Assembly (NCBI GenBank): GCA_000697475.1
Contig: JNEU01001031.1
Coordinates: 62,001-126,000, forward strand
Direction of reading: 5' to 3'
DNA length: 64,000 nucleotides
Origin: Lichtheimia corymbifera B2541
Lineage: Eukaryota; Mucoromycota; Mucoromycetes; Mucorales; Lichtheimiaceae
Part shown: in pieces, positions 1 through 8,593 of the stretch
Position numbering within the stretch: position 1 is the first letter of the stretch
Layout of the letters: each line of letters starts with the position of its first letter
Position numbers and translations under genes: made by a program
The notes under the pieces: model-generated
The model's input: only the letters and a program-made list of their open reading frames with translations
What the model was told of the DNA's origin: nothing
The model's database searches: none

Positions 1-183
1 AAGAATCAGCAAGTGTCGTTGTGTCATTGTATTCTTGGTTGCTGCCGTCATAGCATCTTCATCCATGATTGTAAAAGTAGCTGTTGCATGCATTGACTTG
101 AATGTTGCAATATCATCCATGGTGGTGTCAAAGATATAAGCCCTCGTATCCATGCCATCCAATTCATCCAATCCATCCATCAT
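1..183 (-). CDS. Possible partial ORF cut by the left edge, unknown function
   Basis: Reading the minus strand from an ATG pair at 183, the frame stays open to the window edge, about 61 codons. It includes the stretch DTTMDDIATFKSMHATATF, which looks more protein-like than the low-complexity DNA around it. The upstream part overlaps a CATCCATC-type simple repeat (about 150-185), so the true start could be elsewhere or in an earlier exon. No family was recognised. It could be the last visible exon of a gene lying to the left, or a chance frame. The composition alone is weak support. Confidence 0.25.
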   Translation of the reverse strand, partial: MMDGLDELDGMDTRAYIFDTTMDDIATFKSMHATATFTIMDEDAMTAATKNTMTQRHLLIL

Positions 184-480
184 CCTCAGCCGTATCCACG
201 TGTTCGTTACTGCTGACGACGAGCCAAGTAGCCAAAGCAACATTCCAGGATTCCACATTACTGCACTTGATTGCATCCATCCATTCATCCATAACCGTTG
301 CGAGTCCAATAAGAAAGAGCCTCTGTGATCGCTGCTGATATGCTTCCTTTTCCATCCGAGTGTTGGTCTCTCTCTTTCCTGCTCATTTTCAGTGCAGCTC
401 AACAAGGCGAAGAGTGCTTGTGTTGCGGGATACTTGATAGCTGATATTGGACCATCCATTAGAAGTTGTATGCATCATTG
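184..480. other. Gene-free stretch left of the fold-back element
   Basis: No convincing coding frame. It holds scattered CATCCA-type repeats that fade to the right. Position 481 is where similarity to the inverted copy ending at 7645 begins. No clear target-site duplication was seen between 461-480 and 7646-7665. Confidence 0.4.
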
Positions 481-2220
481 CAAGTTGCCACACGTAAATA
501 AAGCTGCCTTTATACAACGGCTATCAGATGTCCACGTGAAGAGGCCGCAAGTAACTTGAAACAATGGAGACCTTGCTAATGGCAGCTGCTGTTACGGGAT
601 GGTTGTGGCAGAGGAGCGTGTTGTAGTAGTAGAGTGACAAGATTGTGAACGCTGCTTGAGACAATAAAGTCATTGCTAATAGTAACTGCTGGAATGAATG
701 CTGTTTCGTTTGATTGTGGCATTGGTGTGTGCAAGACAGTGTGTGCGTTCAAGAAAGGCGTGTGTTGAAGTGGGGTGCACGCGCCATGAGCTTGTCATTC
801 AGCTCAAGACAATCGGCTCAAGATATTCGTAGCATTGTCATGGTGAATTGGAAGCAAGGCAATCGTTTGCAGATGGTAGTTGTACTTGAATGGGGGGAAC
901 AGTTGAGAATGGGAGGAGGAAGAGGCAAGAAGCCGAGAGTGGAAGAAGTGGAAATTAAATAGGGGAGGCACTGCCATGCACACTATAAATTACTCCATGA
1001 CCTTGCTTGCCTGTCTCGAACCTGAAACTTTCACACAATATGCTCTAGGGCATGCTGATCAACTTTGTCTTAATAAAGAACCCACACTTCATTAGAAAAT
1101 TTCGAAAGGGAGAGCATAATGTGGGGTTTACTATGATGGGCGGAAATTGGGAAAGCGCCGGATTTATGAAAAAGTCAATTACACTATGTAGTTTCTTGGG
1201 ATTTCCTATCTCGCACTTGAAACTTGGTCAGAAGGTACTCTCGCACATGCTAATCAACTCCATTCATTTAAAAACCGCATGGTTCATTATGAACATTTTG
1301 AATGCCGGCCAGCCCAAATGTAAGAGAAAAGTAGGGTAGATGCTCCTGCTCGCCGAGGTTGCCCACCTCGAACCTGAAACTTTCACACAACATCCTTTCG
1401 ACCACGCCGAGCAATTTCGTTCTCATAAAGTCCCCAGAGTTCATTATGAAAACATTGAATGTAGGAGAGACGACGAATGGATGGTAACATAAATAGGGTG
1501 TACGGCCGTGCGCGCCGATATTGCTGGTGGGGACGTCGAAACTTGGTTAGGAGGTGCTCTCGGTCATGCTGATCAACTTTGTCTTAATAACGAACCCACA
1601 CTTCATTTAAAAATTTCGAAAGGGAGAGCATAATGTGGGGTTTACTATGATGGGCGGAAATTGGGAAAGCGCCGGATTTATGAAAAAGTCAATTACACTA
1701 TGTAGTTTCTTGGGATTTCCTATCTCGCACTTGAAACTTGGTCAGAAGGTACTCTCGCACATGCTAATCAACTCCATTCATTTAAAAACCGCATGGTTCA
1801 TTATGAACATTTTGAATACCGGCCAGCCCAAATGTAAGAGAAAAGTAGGGTAGATGCTCCTGCTCGCCGAGGTTGCCCACCTCGAACCTGAAACTTTCAC
1901 ACAACATCCTTTCGACCACGCCGAGCAATTTCGTTCTCATAAAGTCCCCAGAGTTCATTATGAAAACATTGAATGTAGGAGAGACGACGAATGGATGGTA
2001 ACATAAATAGGGTGTACGGCCGTGCGCGCCGATATTGCTGGTGGGGACGTCGAAACTTGGTTAGGAGGTGCTCTCGGTCATGCTGATCAACATCGTTCTC
2101 ATAAAGTCTCTACACACCAATATGGATGTTTGGAGATACAGGCACCTTTATGTTTTTACTATGGTGTAAGTGTAATGCTATATGACAAGTGGTATTTGTT
2201 CATTGTAAAGTAGATTGAGA
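481..2220 (+). repeat. Left inverted arm
   Basis: Pairs as a reverse complement with about 6070-7645. The outer 480 bp (481-960) is non-modular and holds an internal duplicate (about 553-595 and 653-695). From about 1020 inward it becomes a row of about seven right-pointing modules. Matching landmarks include the polypurine GAGAATGGGAGGA block near 905 (inverse near 7300) and the CCCACACTTCATT block near 1081 (inverse near 7120). Confidence 0.65.
1051..2078 (+). repeat. Two tandem copies of a 514-bp unit
   Basis: The sequence from about 1051 is repeated from about 1565 with only a handful of substitutions, for example ATTAGAAAA versus ATTTAAAAA and AATGCCGG versus AATACCGG. A third partial copy starts near 2079. 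Each unit holds about three modules. The near-identity contrasts with the strong divergence between modules, so this duplication looks recent and enlarged the left arm relative to the right one. The short frames beginning MGFTMMGG in each copy are a by-product of the repeat. Confidence 0.85.
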
Positions 2221-2283
2221 CTGATAGAGCGGAAGATGCGCGGGGGCGTGCTTGTGTAACACAGCTCATTTGCATGATACTTC

Positions 2284-2726
2284 ACAATGAACAAACGCCA
2301 CTCTCCATATAGCTTCACGCTTACAGCATAGTAAAAACATAAATGTGCCTGTATCTCTAAACTTTACAATGAAACGTGGGGTCTCAATCGAACAAAGTTG
2401 CTCGTCGGGGTGAAGCGCACCTTGTGTGCAAGTTTCACGATCGTCGTGGCCGATCTCAGATTCACCCAATGTCGCCACCAGCCAAAGTCGAAAAAAAATT
2501 CAAGAGGTCAACCCAAGGTTCACTTTGGCTGGTGGTGACATTGCGAAATTTGGGATCGGCAAGCTGGATCGTGAAACTTGCACACAAGGTGCGCTTCACC
2601 CCGACGAGCAACTTTGTTCGATTGAAGACCCCACGTTTCATTGTAAAGTTTAGAGATACAGGCACATTTATGTTTTTACTATGCTGTAAGCGTGAAGCTA
2701 TATGGAGAGTGGCGTTTGTTCATTGT
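2284..2726. repeat. Internal hairpin 1 (arms about 205 bp)
   Basis: Positions 2284-2488 are near-complementary to 2522-2726, leaving a loop of about 33 bases. Both limits share one axis of symmetry near 2505. Each arm carries one module plus the boundary motif CAATGAACAAACG. The loop has an A-run and AAGAGGTC, also seen (inverted or direct) in hairpins 2 and 4. Confidence 0.8.
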
Positions 2727-2800
2727 CAACTAGGTAGACCCCGATAGAGCCGAAGATGCAGACGGACTTCTTTGTGCAACACATTTCATTTGCATGATAT

Positions 2801-3251
2801 TTGACAATCAACAAAGACCACCTAACATATAGGATCACGCTTATAGCATATGTAAAAACATGAAGGTGCCTGTATCTCAAAACTTTACAATGAAACGTAG
2901 GGTCTTCAATCGAACAAAGTTGCTCGTCGGGGTCGAGCGCACCTTGTGTCAAAGTTTCACGATCGTCGTGGCCATTCTCAGAATCACCCAATGTCACCAC
3001 CAGCCAAAGTAGATCCGGTCGACCTCTTGAATTTTTTTTTTCGACGAGGCTGGTGGTGACATTGGGTGAATCTGAGATTGGCCATGACGATCGTGAAACT
3101 TGCATACAAGGTGCGCTTCACCCCGCCGCGCAACTTTGTTCGATTGAAGAGCCCGCGTTTCATTGTAAAGTTTTGAGATACAGGCACCTTTATGTTTTAC
3201 ATATGCTGTAAGCGTGATCCTATATGCTAGGTGGTGTTTGTTCATTGTCAA
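2801..3251. repeat. Internal hairpin 2 (arms about 204 bp)
   Basis: Positions 2801-3005 pair with 3048-3251. The arm carries the same module and the CACCAGCC / GGCTGGTG inner pair as hairpin 1. The loop has a T-run and GGTCGACCTCTTGAA, the inverse of the loop in hairpin 4. Arms differ at scattered positions, so it is an old but recognisable palindrome. Confidence 0.8.
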
Positions 3252-3723
3252 GTAGCTTGGCCCTGATAGAGCCGAAGATACAGACGGACTTCTTTGTGCA
3301 ACACAGCTCATTTGCATGATACTTGACGATGAACAAACATCACTTACAATATAGCATCACTCTTTCAGCATATGAAAAAACGTAAATGTTCCTGCATCTA
3401 GGATTGGCAAGCTTGATTGTGAAACTTGATTGACAAGGTGCGCTTAAGCACGACGAGCAATATTGTTCGATGAATGAACCCATGTTTCATTGTAAAGTTT
3501 AGAGATACAGGCACATTTACGTTCTTGCATATGGTGAAAGCGTGATGCTATATGACTAGTGGTGTTTGTTCATTGTGAAGTAGTTTGACTCTGATAGAGC
3601 GGAAGATGCGCAGGATCGTGCTTATATAACACAGCTCATTTGCATGATACTTCGCAATGAACAAACATCACTTACCATATAGCATCACTCTTTCAGCATA
3701 TGCAAAAACGTAAATGTGCCTGC

Positions 3724-4164
3724 ATCTAGGATTGGCAAGCTTGATCGTGAAACTTGATTGAGAAGGTGCGCTCCACCCAGCCGAGCAATATTGTTCTATT
3801 GAAGAGCCCACATTTCATTGTAAAGTTTAGAGATAAATGCACTTTTATGTTTTACATATGAGATGTAAACGTGATGCTATATAATAAGTGGCGTTTGTTC
3901 ATTGTGAAGTATCATGCAAATGAGCTGTGTTATATAAGCACGACCCTGCGCATCTTCCGCTCTATCAGTCTCAATCTACTTTACAATGAACAAACACCAC
4001 TTATTATATAGCATCACGTTTACATCTCATATGTGAAACATAAAAGTGCATTTATCTCTAGACTTTACAATGAAATGTGGGCTCTTCAATAGAACAATAT
4101 TGCTCGGCTGGGTGGAGCGCACCTTCTCAATCAAGTTTCACGATCAAGCTTGCCAATCCTAGAT
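3724..4164. repeat. Internal hairpin 3 (arms 182 bp, 77-bp loop)
   Basis: Positions 3724-3905 pair with 3983-4164 with exact symmetry about 3944. The outer end is ATCTAGGATTGGCAAGC and its inverse. Here the module lies the other way round relative to the axis, so the loop carries the CATGCAAATGAGCTGTGTTA segment that elsewhere separates hairpins. A looser hairpin of the same material lies just left of it (about 3326-3580). Confidence 0.75.
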
Positions 4165-4459
4165 TCAGGCACATTTACGCTTTTTCATATGCTGAAAGCG
4201 TGATGCTATATGGCAAGTGGTGTTTTTCATTGCGAAGTACCATGTAAATGAGCTGTGTTATATAAGCACGATCCAGCGCATCTTCCGCTCTATTAGGGTC
4301 AAGCTACCTTACAATGAACAAACACCACTTATTATATAGCATTATGGTTACAGCATATGTAAAACACAAAGATACCTATAACTAAACATTCTACAATGAA
4401 ACATAGGATCTTCAATCGAACAAAGTTGCTCGGCTGGGTCAAGCGCACCTTGTGTGCAA

Positions 4460-4473
4460 GTTTCACGATCGTC
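4460..4473 (+). repeat. Target-site duplication, left copy
   Basis: GTTTCACGATCGTC directly precedes the retroelement and recurs directly after its poly(A) tail. Other modules carry this sequence once, followed by GTGGCC, so the second copy is a true insertion duplication. Two more A bases before it could extend the duplication to 16 bp. Confidence 0.85.
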
Positions 4474-4475
4474 AC

Positions 4476-5675
4476 ATGTCTTTCGCGCAAATAAACAAAT
4501 CGCCTGATAAGGAATCAGGCACTCGACTTAGTCCTCAAAAACCATCATATGCAGCAGCCACGCGTGCTCCTTCTTCGATTCGTGAATCGTTGAAGACACC
4601 CAAGGACCGTAAATATGCAACTCATTCCAATGTCTGGAAACTAGGTGGTTCTCCTGCCTCATGTCCCAGTGTATTTTTCGACTTCACTTCTCGACCTGAA
4701 AACCGCTCTACTTTGCTACGTTTAGTCAACACCAGTTACCCCAATAACTGTGGAGTGCGTCTTCATAATGATCACGCGAGACGCATTGTTGAACTTTTCA
4801 TCCCTGAATACCAGGATTATATTACCGTCAATGTCAAGGGTATCAGCTTCCCTGACGGTCAACGTATTGTACCATCCAAGCCACTCTCCAAGGATGCACG
4901 TTTAGTTCATCTTCGCCTCAGTGATCTTCCATTCACCACAAAGGACAAGTTGTCCAGTGGTATGCAAACGGCACTTTCAGCATATGGCAACGTTCTTGAC
5001 TTTGGCATCTTTCGCGACTCTGACTCATCCCTTTTCATGGGAAGAGGATATGCCACCCTGGAAATTACTGCCCAATCAGGATTCGACCAACTCTCTCACA
5101 CCATTTCTTGGCCCGACTCCGATGATCGGTTTCATGCTACATGGGCAGAAATGCCACTTCACTGCCTCCGTTGTCATTCGCCTGGTCACGCCACCTCCTC
5201 TTGCCCTCAACATCCTGCTCGTTCACGTGTTTGCTGGTCTTGTGGCCAAAAAGGTCACCGTGCTGCCAATTGTTTCAACCGCCGATCAAAGCCTGTTCCC
5301 TCAACAACACCCATCAAGTCACCATCCGCTCTTTCTGTTACCAGCCAATCGTCTGATGTATCCATGCTCAACCTTGACCCCTCGCCAATCGAGAACCACA
5401 ACGACAACATCATCAGCGATTTCCTTCCTGATGATTTTAATGACAATACGCCTGCACCAAAGCCTCAGCCTCAATCCAGCCTTCAAGATTATATCATTCA
5501 AACGTATCCCATGTCTGATCACGCCCAAAATATCATTGCCTCTTTACCGCCTTTAATTCTAGAACAACTCTCTGCCACCCTTAAGCAACAAGGAAAACCT
5601 CTTGTTTCCTCCACACCGCCATCATCACGTTCCCTGGGGAGTTCCTCTTCGATGAGGAACCATGATCCTGTTTAA
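4476..5675 (+). CDS. LINE ORF1-type nucleic-acid-binding protein with two CCHC knuckles
   Basis: A 399-residue protein starting at the ATG at 4476; an in-frame GTG at 4452 lies in the duplicated target and is not a credible start. After a basic, Ser/Pro-rich N-terminus, residues of about 130-225 (around RLVHLRLSDLPFTTKDKL and YATLEI) fit an RRM-like fold by eye. Two zinc knuckles follow: CLRCHSPGHATSSC and CWSCGQKGHRAANC. The tail is Ser/Pro/Gln-rich. This order matches ORF1/gag-like proteins of LINE elements, which coat element RNA and assist its retrotransposition. The frame is complete with no stop or shift. A cellular CCHC protein copied by a LINE is the alternative, but the ORF1 layout makes it less likely. 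Confidence 0.7.
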   Translation: MSFAQINKSPDKESGTRLSPQKPSYAAATRAPSSIRESLKTPKDRKYATHSNVWKLGGSPASCPSVFFDFTSRPENRSTLLRLVNTSYPNNCGVRLHNDHARRIVELFIPEYQDYITVNVKGISFPDGQRIVPSKPLSKDARLVHLRLSDLPFTTKDKLSSGMQTALSAYGNVLDFGIFRDSDSSLFMGRGYATLEITAQSGFDQLSHTISWPDSDDRFHATWAEMPLHCLRCHSPGHATSSCPQHPARSRVCWSCGQKGHRAANCFNRRSKPVPSTTPIKSPSALSVTSQSSDVSMLNLDPSPIENHNDNIISDFLPDDFNDNTPAPKPQPQSSLQDYIIQTYPMSDHAQNIIASLPPLILEQLSATLKQQGKPLVSSTPPSSRSLGSSSSMRNHDPV

Positions 5676-5723
5676 ACTTCCTCTCATTTATCACATTTTG
5701 TACCTGCCGCGGCTTCTGTCACT

Positions 5724-5737
5724 CTACGTATACGTAG
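5724..5737. repeat. 14-bp perfect palindrome in the retroelement 3' region
   Basis: CTACGTATACGTAG is self-complementary and lies about 50 nt after the ORF1 stop. Its role is unknown. It could form a small RNA stem together with the terminal hairpin. Confidence 0.5.
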
Positions 5738-5754
5738 TCGCATAAATAAAATAA

Positions 5755-5767
5755 GCCCCGCAAGGGC
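5755..5767 (+). other. Small terminal hairpin before the poly(A) tail
   Basis: GCCC-CGCAA-GGGC sits five bases before the A tail, after AATAAAATAA. Some LINE reverse transcriptases recognise a 3'-terminal stem-loop of their template, so this is a candidate recognition site; that role is inferred. Confidence 0.4.
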
Positions 5768-5788
5768 CATACAAAAAAAAAAAAAAAA

Positions 5789-5802
5789 GTTTCACGATCG
5801 TC
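5789..5802 (+). repeat. Target-site duplication, right copy
   Basis: GTTTCACGATCGTC directly follows the A tail, then continues into the normal module flank (GTTGGCCATTCTC). Confidence 0.85.
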
Positions 5803-6069
5803 GTTGGCCATTCTCGGAATCAGCCAATGTCACCACCAGCCTCGTCGAAAAAAAATCCAAGAGGTCGACCGGATCTACTTTGGCTGGTGGTAACATTCGG
5901 TGATTCTGAGAATGGCCACGACGATCGTGAAACTTTGACACAAGGTGCGCTCGACCCCGACAAGCAACTTTGTTCGATTGAAGACCCCACGCTTCATTGT
6001 AAAGTTTAGAGTTACAGATATCTTTATCTTTTTACATATGCTGAAAGCGTGATGTTATATGAGAAGTGG

Positions 6070-7645
6070 TCTTTGTTCATTGTCAATTAGGTAGACCCCG
6101 ATAGAGCCGAAGATGCAGACGGACTTCTTTGTGCAACACATTTCATTTGCATGATACCTGACAATCAACAAAGACCACCTATCATATAGCATCACGCTTA
6201 CAGCATAGGTAAAACAAAAGATAACTACTTCCCAAGATTTTCATATTGAAGCCTGGGGTATTTATGAGAACAATGTTGATCATCATGGTTGAGAGTACAT
6301 TGTGTGAAAGTTTCATCTTCGAGGAAGCCAATCTCGGAGGTCTAGGGCGGCCCACACGCGACTATTCTCCATCTGTATCCTACCATTCAAAATTTCATAA
6401 TGAAGCGTACGGTTTTTAAATGAATGAAGTTGATCGGCATGACCAAGCGAATCTTCATACCAAGTTTCAAGGCCGAGAAAGGGAATCCCAAGGTTATTTA
6501 TACTAAATGACATTTCAATGAATCCGGGCGGGGTACGGAATTTCGGCCGTCATAGTAAACCACCCATTACACCCTCCCATTCAAAATCTTTAAATGAAGT
6601 GTGGGTTCTTTATTATGACAAAGTTGATCAGCGTGTCCAGGAGCATACTGTGTGAAAGTTTCAGGTCTCAGGTAGGCAATCTTGAGGTCATGGGGCGTTC
6701 ATCCTACTTATATTCCGGACCGTTCATTGTCGGAGGCCCCCATTTTATTTCTCACAATGAAGCCTGCAGCTTTAATATCAATGGAGTTGATCAGTATGTC
6801 GACGCCCAGCGCCCTGAACAAGTTTCACGATGGAGGTGGACGACGGCGGGGGTGTACACTATGCAGCCTACTTGCGTTCCGTCGGTCCTATATTTGGACC
6901 GCCCGATTCATTGAAACATCATAATGAAGCATACGGTTTTTAAATGAATCGAGTTGATCAGCATGTCCCAGAGAATACGCTTACCAAGTTTCAAGTTCAA
7001 AATGGGCAATACCAAGAAAATACATACTACATCGATAAATCATAAATCCGGCGCGTACCCCATTTCCGTCGGTCATAGTAAACCCCATATTATACCCTCC
7101 CATTCAAAATCTTTGAATGAAGTGTGGGTTCTTTATTAATACAAAGTTGATCAGCATGCCCGAAAGCATCTTCTGACCAAGTTTGAGGTCAAGGTGAGCA
7201 ATCCCAAGATCATGGATTAATATATAGTGTGCATAAATCTGTCGGCCGATGCCTGATCTAATTAATTTCCCCTTCTTCCTCTTCCTCCTTCCTCCCATTC
7301 TCAACAGTTGTCCCATTCAAGTACAACCACCACATGCGAACGACTGTCCTGCTTCAACCCATCATGTCAATGCTTCAACTCTCTTGATGCGATTGCCTTT
7401 GACTGAATGGCAACTGCATGGTGTATACACAGCCTTCTTGTCATTCTACTACAACACGTGCCTTTCTTGGAGACACACTTTCTTCCACATTTCAGTACCA
7501 CGACCAAACGTAACAGCAGTTGCCATTGATGAGATCTCTGCTTCATTGTCTCAAGTTACTTGCAGCAATCTGGAATGCAGCCTTTTTTACGTGAACAGCA
7601 TATAGCCATTGTATAGAAGCAGCTTTATTTACGTGTAGCAACTTG
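6070..7645 (-). repeat. Right inverted arm
   Basis: Reverse-complement partner of 481-2220. It carries about six left-pointing modules (near 6230-6320, 6390-6470, 6580-6665, 6740-6830, 6915-6995 and 7100-7190), then the non-modular outer 400 bp. It lacks the recent 514-bp duplication of the left arm. Similarity ends at 7645. Short frames here are not credible genes. Confidence 0.65.
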
Positions 7646-8593
7646 TTACAATACATTCGACTTGTTATGAATGTGGATCTGGATATTGTTTTGGTTCATG
7701 GGATGGAAGGGTCTATGTATACAACGCGTGGGTAAAGAGTGAATGCTATCATCCTGACCGATTGGTGCATCCGATTACTATACATTACACGCTACTATCA
7801 TTATCATTTGTGCAACCTGTCAACTCGATGTATCCCCTCTCCGTATTAGAGCAATCCATTTGTACCTCTCAATCTAGTACCCATTCTATCTATCTCTTGT
7901 GGGTGATGTCGGATTAAAAATTACTTTAGCGAATACGAGATTGCGTTGGGCAACCATGTCTAAGTTCCTATACGTAGCGTAATGGTGTGAGAAACCTTCC
8001 TTCTTCCGGAGTTGGGCTGCGTTGTGTGTGGGCATGTGATGGATTGTATTATAAAGGAAGGATCTATGGTATGGCAACTGCAGATGTTTAGTGGTATATC
8101 GTACCCATTTGTAAATGCTGTAGTAAAGGAAAACGAGAGGAAGAGGTAGAAAGGTCTAATTGCTTCATTATGTGTTGAAGCTACATTTCTGCTTTGTGGC
8201 CATACCTTGTCAATTCCCCATGACATTGGCTCACATTTTTGTTGATAGCTGATTTATGAGCGAGGAGTTACCCATTCATCAATGGAGGTGGCATCCATGC
8301 TAGTAGCAGTGGTTATTAATGAGGCGAGGCTATGTATGCCGATGCTGGATCACTCTAAATAGCAGCTGTACTCAAAGGTCACGTGTGGTGTGGTGTATGG
8401 GCTTTAATGGATGATACTTGGTTTCTCACCCAATGCTCATACTTGCAAGGTAATTGACATTTAACAACACTACACAACTCATTGGTGGATGGCACAGGTT
8501 GCATAATACGATAAAATTCTCCGGATTGTATCTTTTCTTTATTGGTTTATATTGTAATCCTTATTTCTTGTTCCTGTTCCTTCATACATCTCG
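7646..8593. other. Gene-free region upstream of the membrane-hairpin gene
   Basis: No supported coding frame, RNA gene or repeat. The last 150 bases become T-rich before the ATG at 8594, as expected for a promoter and leader. Confidence 0.4.

Larger units (their letters stand above)
4474..5788 (+). mobile_element. ORF1-only LINE-type retroelement (HAL1-like, non-autonomous)
   Basis: A 1.3-kb insert is bounded by a perfect 14-bp target-site duplication and ends in 16 A residues (5773-5788), the marks of target-primed reverse transcription. It holds one intact ORF with two zinc knuckles and a short 3' region. No endonuclease or reverse transcriptase follows, so movement must have used enzymes from another element. 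Only two bases precede the ATG, so the 5' end is truncated or the 5' leader is almost absent. Intact ORF, perfect duplication and uninterrupted tail indicate a recent arrival. Confidence 0.8.
4300..6100. repeat. Internal hairpin 4, left arm split by the retroelement
   Basis: The right arm runs from about 5882 to 6100. Its partner is in two pieces: about 4300-4473 and 5803-5841. Removing 4474-5788 and one copy of the 14-bp duplication restores a continuous arm like those of hairpins 1 and 2. This shows that the retroelement arrived after the hairpin formed. Confidence 0.7.
481..7645. mobile_element. Fold-back-like modular element with long inverted arms, no transposase
   Basis: The first bases (CAAGTTGCCACACGTAAATA from 481) reappear inverted at the other end (TATTTACGTGTAGCAACTTG, ending 7645). 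The match continues inward, with divergence, for about 1.6-1.7 kb on each side. The interior is packed with inverted and direct copies of one module of about 90 bp. Its conserved order is GAAACTT, then CACACAA or GGTCAGAA, a GATCAAC/GAGCAAC block, a TTCATT block, then AAA-TTT. Modules point right in the left arm, left in the right arm, and both ways in the centre, about 20 in all. The only gene inside is a separate retroelement insert. Fold-back or giant MITE-type transposon is the best reading. The inverted ends argue against an LTR element. No target-site duplication was found, so the exact ends are not proven. Confidence 0.65.

Noticed and set aside
4452..4475. GTG start of the ORF1 frame
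   Set aside because: These codons lie in the duplicated target sequence; the ATG at 4476 is the first base triplet within the insert that can start the protein.
481..7645. LTR retrotransposon with long terminal repeats
   Set aside because: The outer sequences are inverted, not direct, and no gag-pol, primer-binding site or integrase was found.
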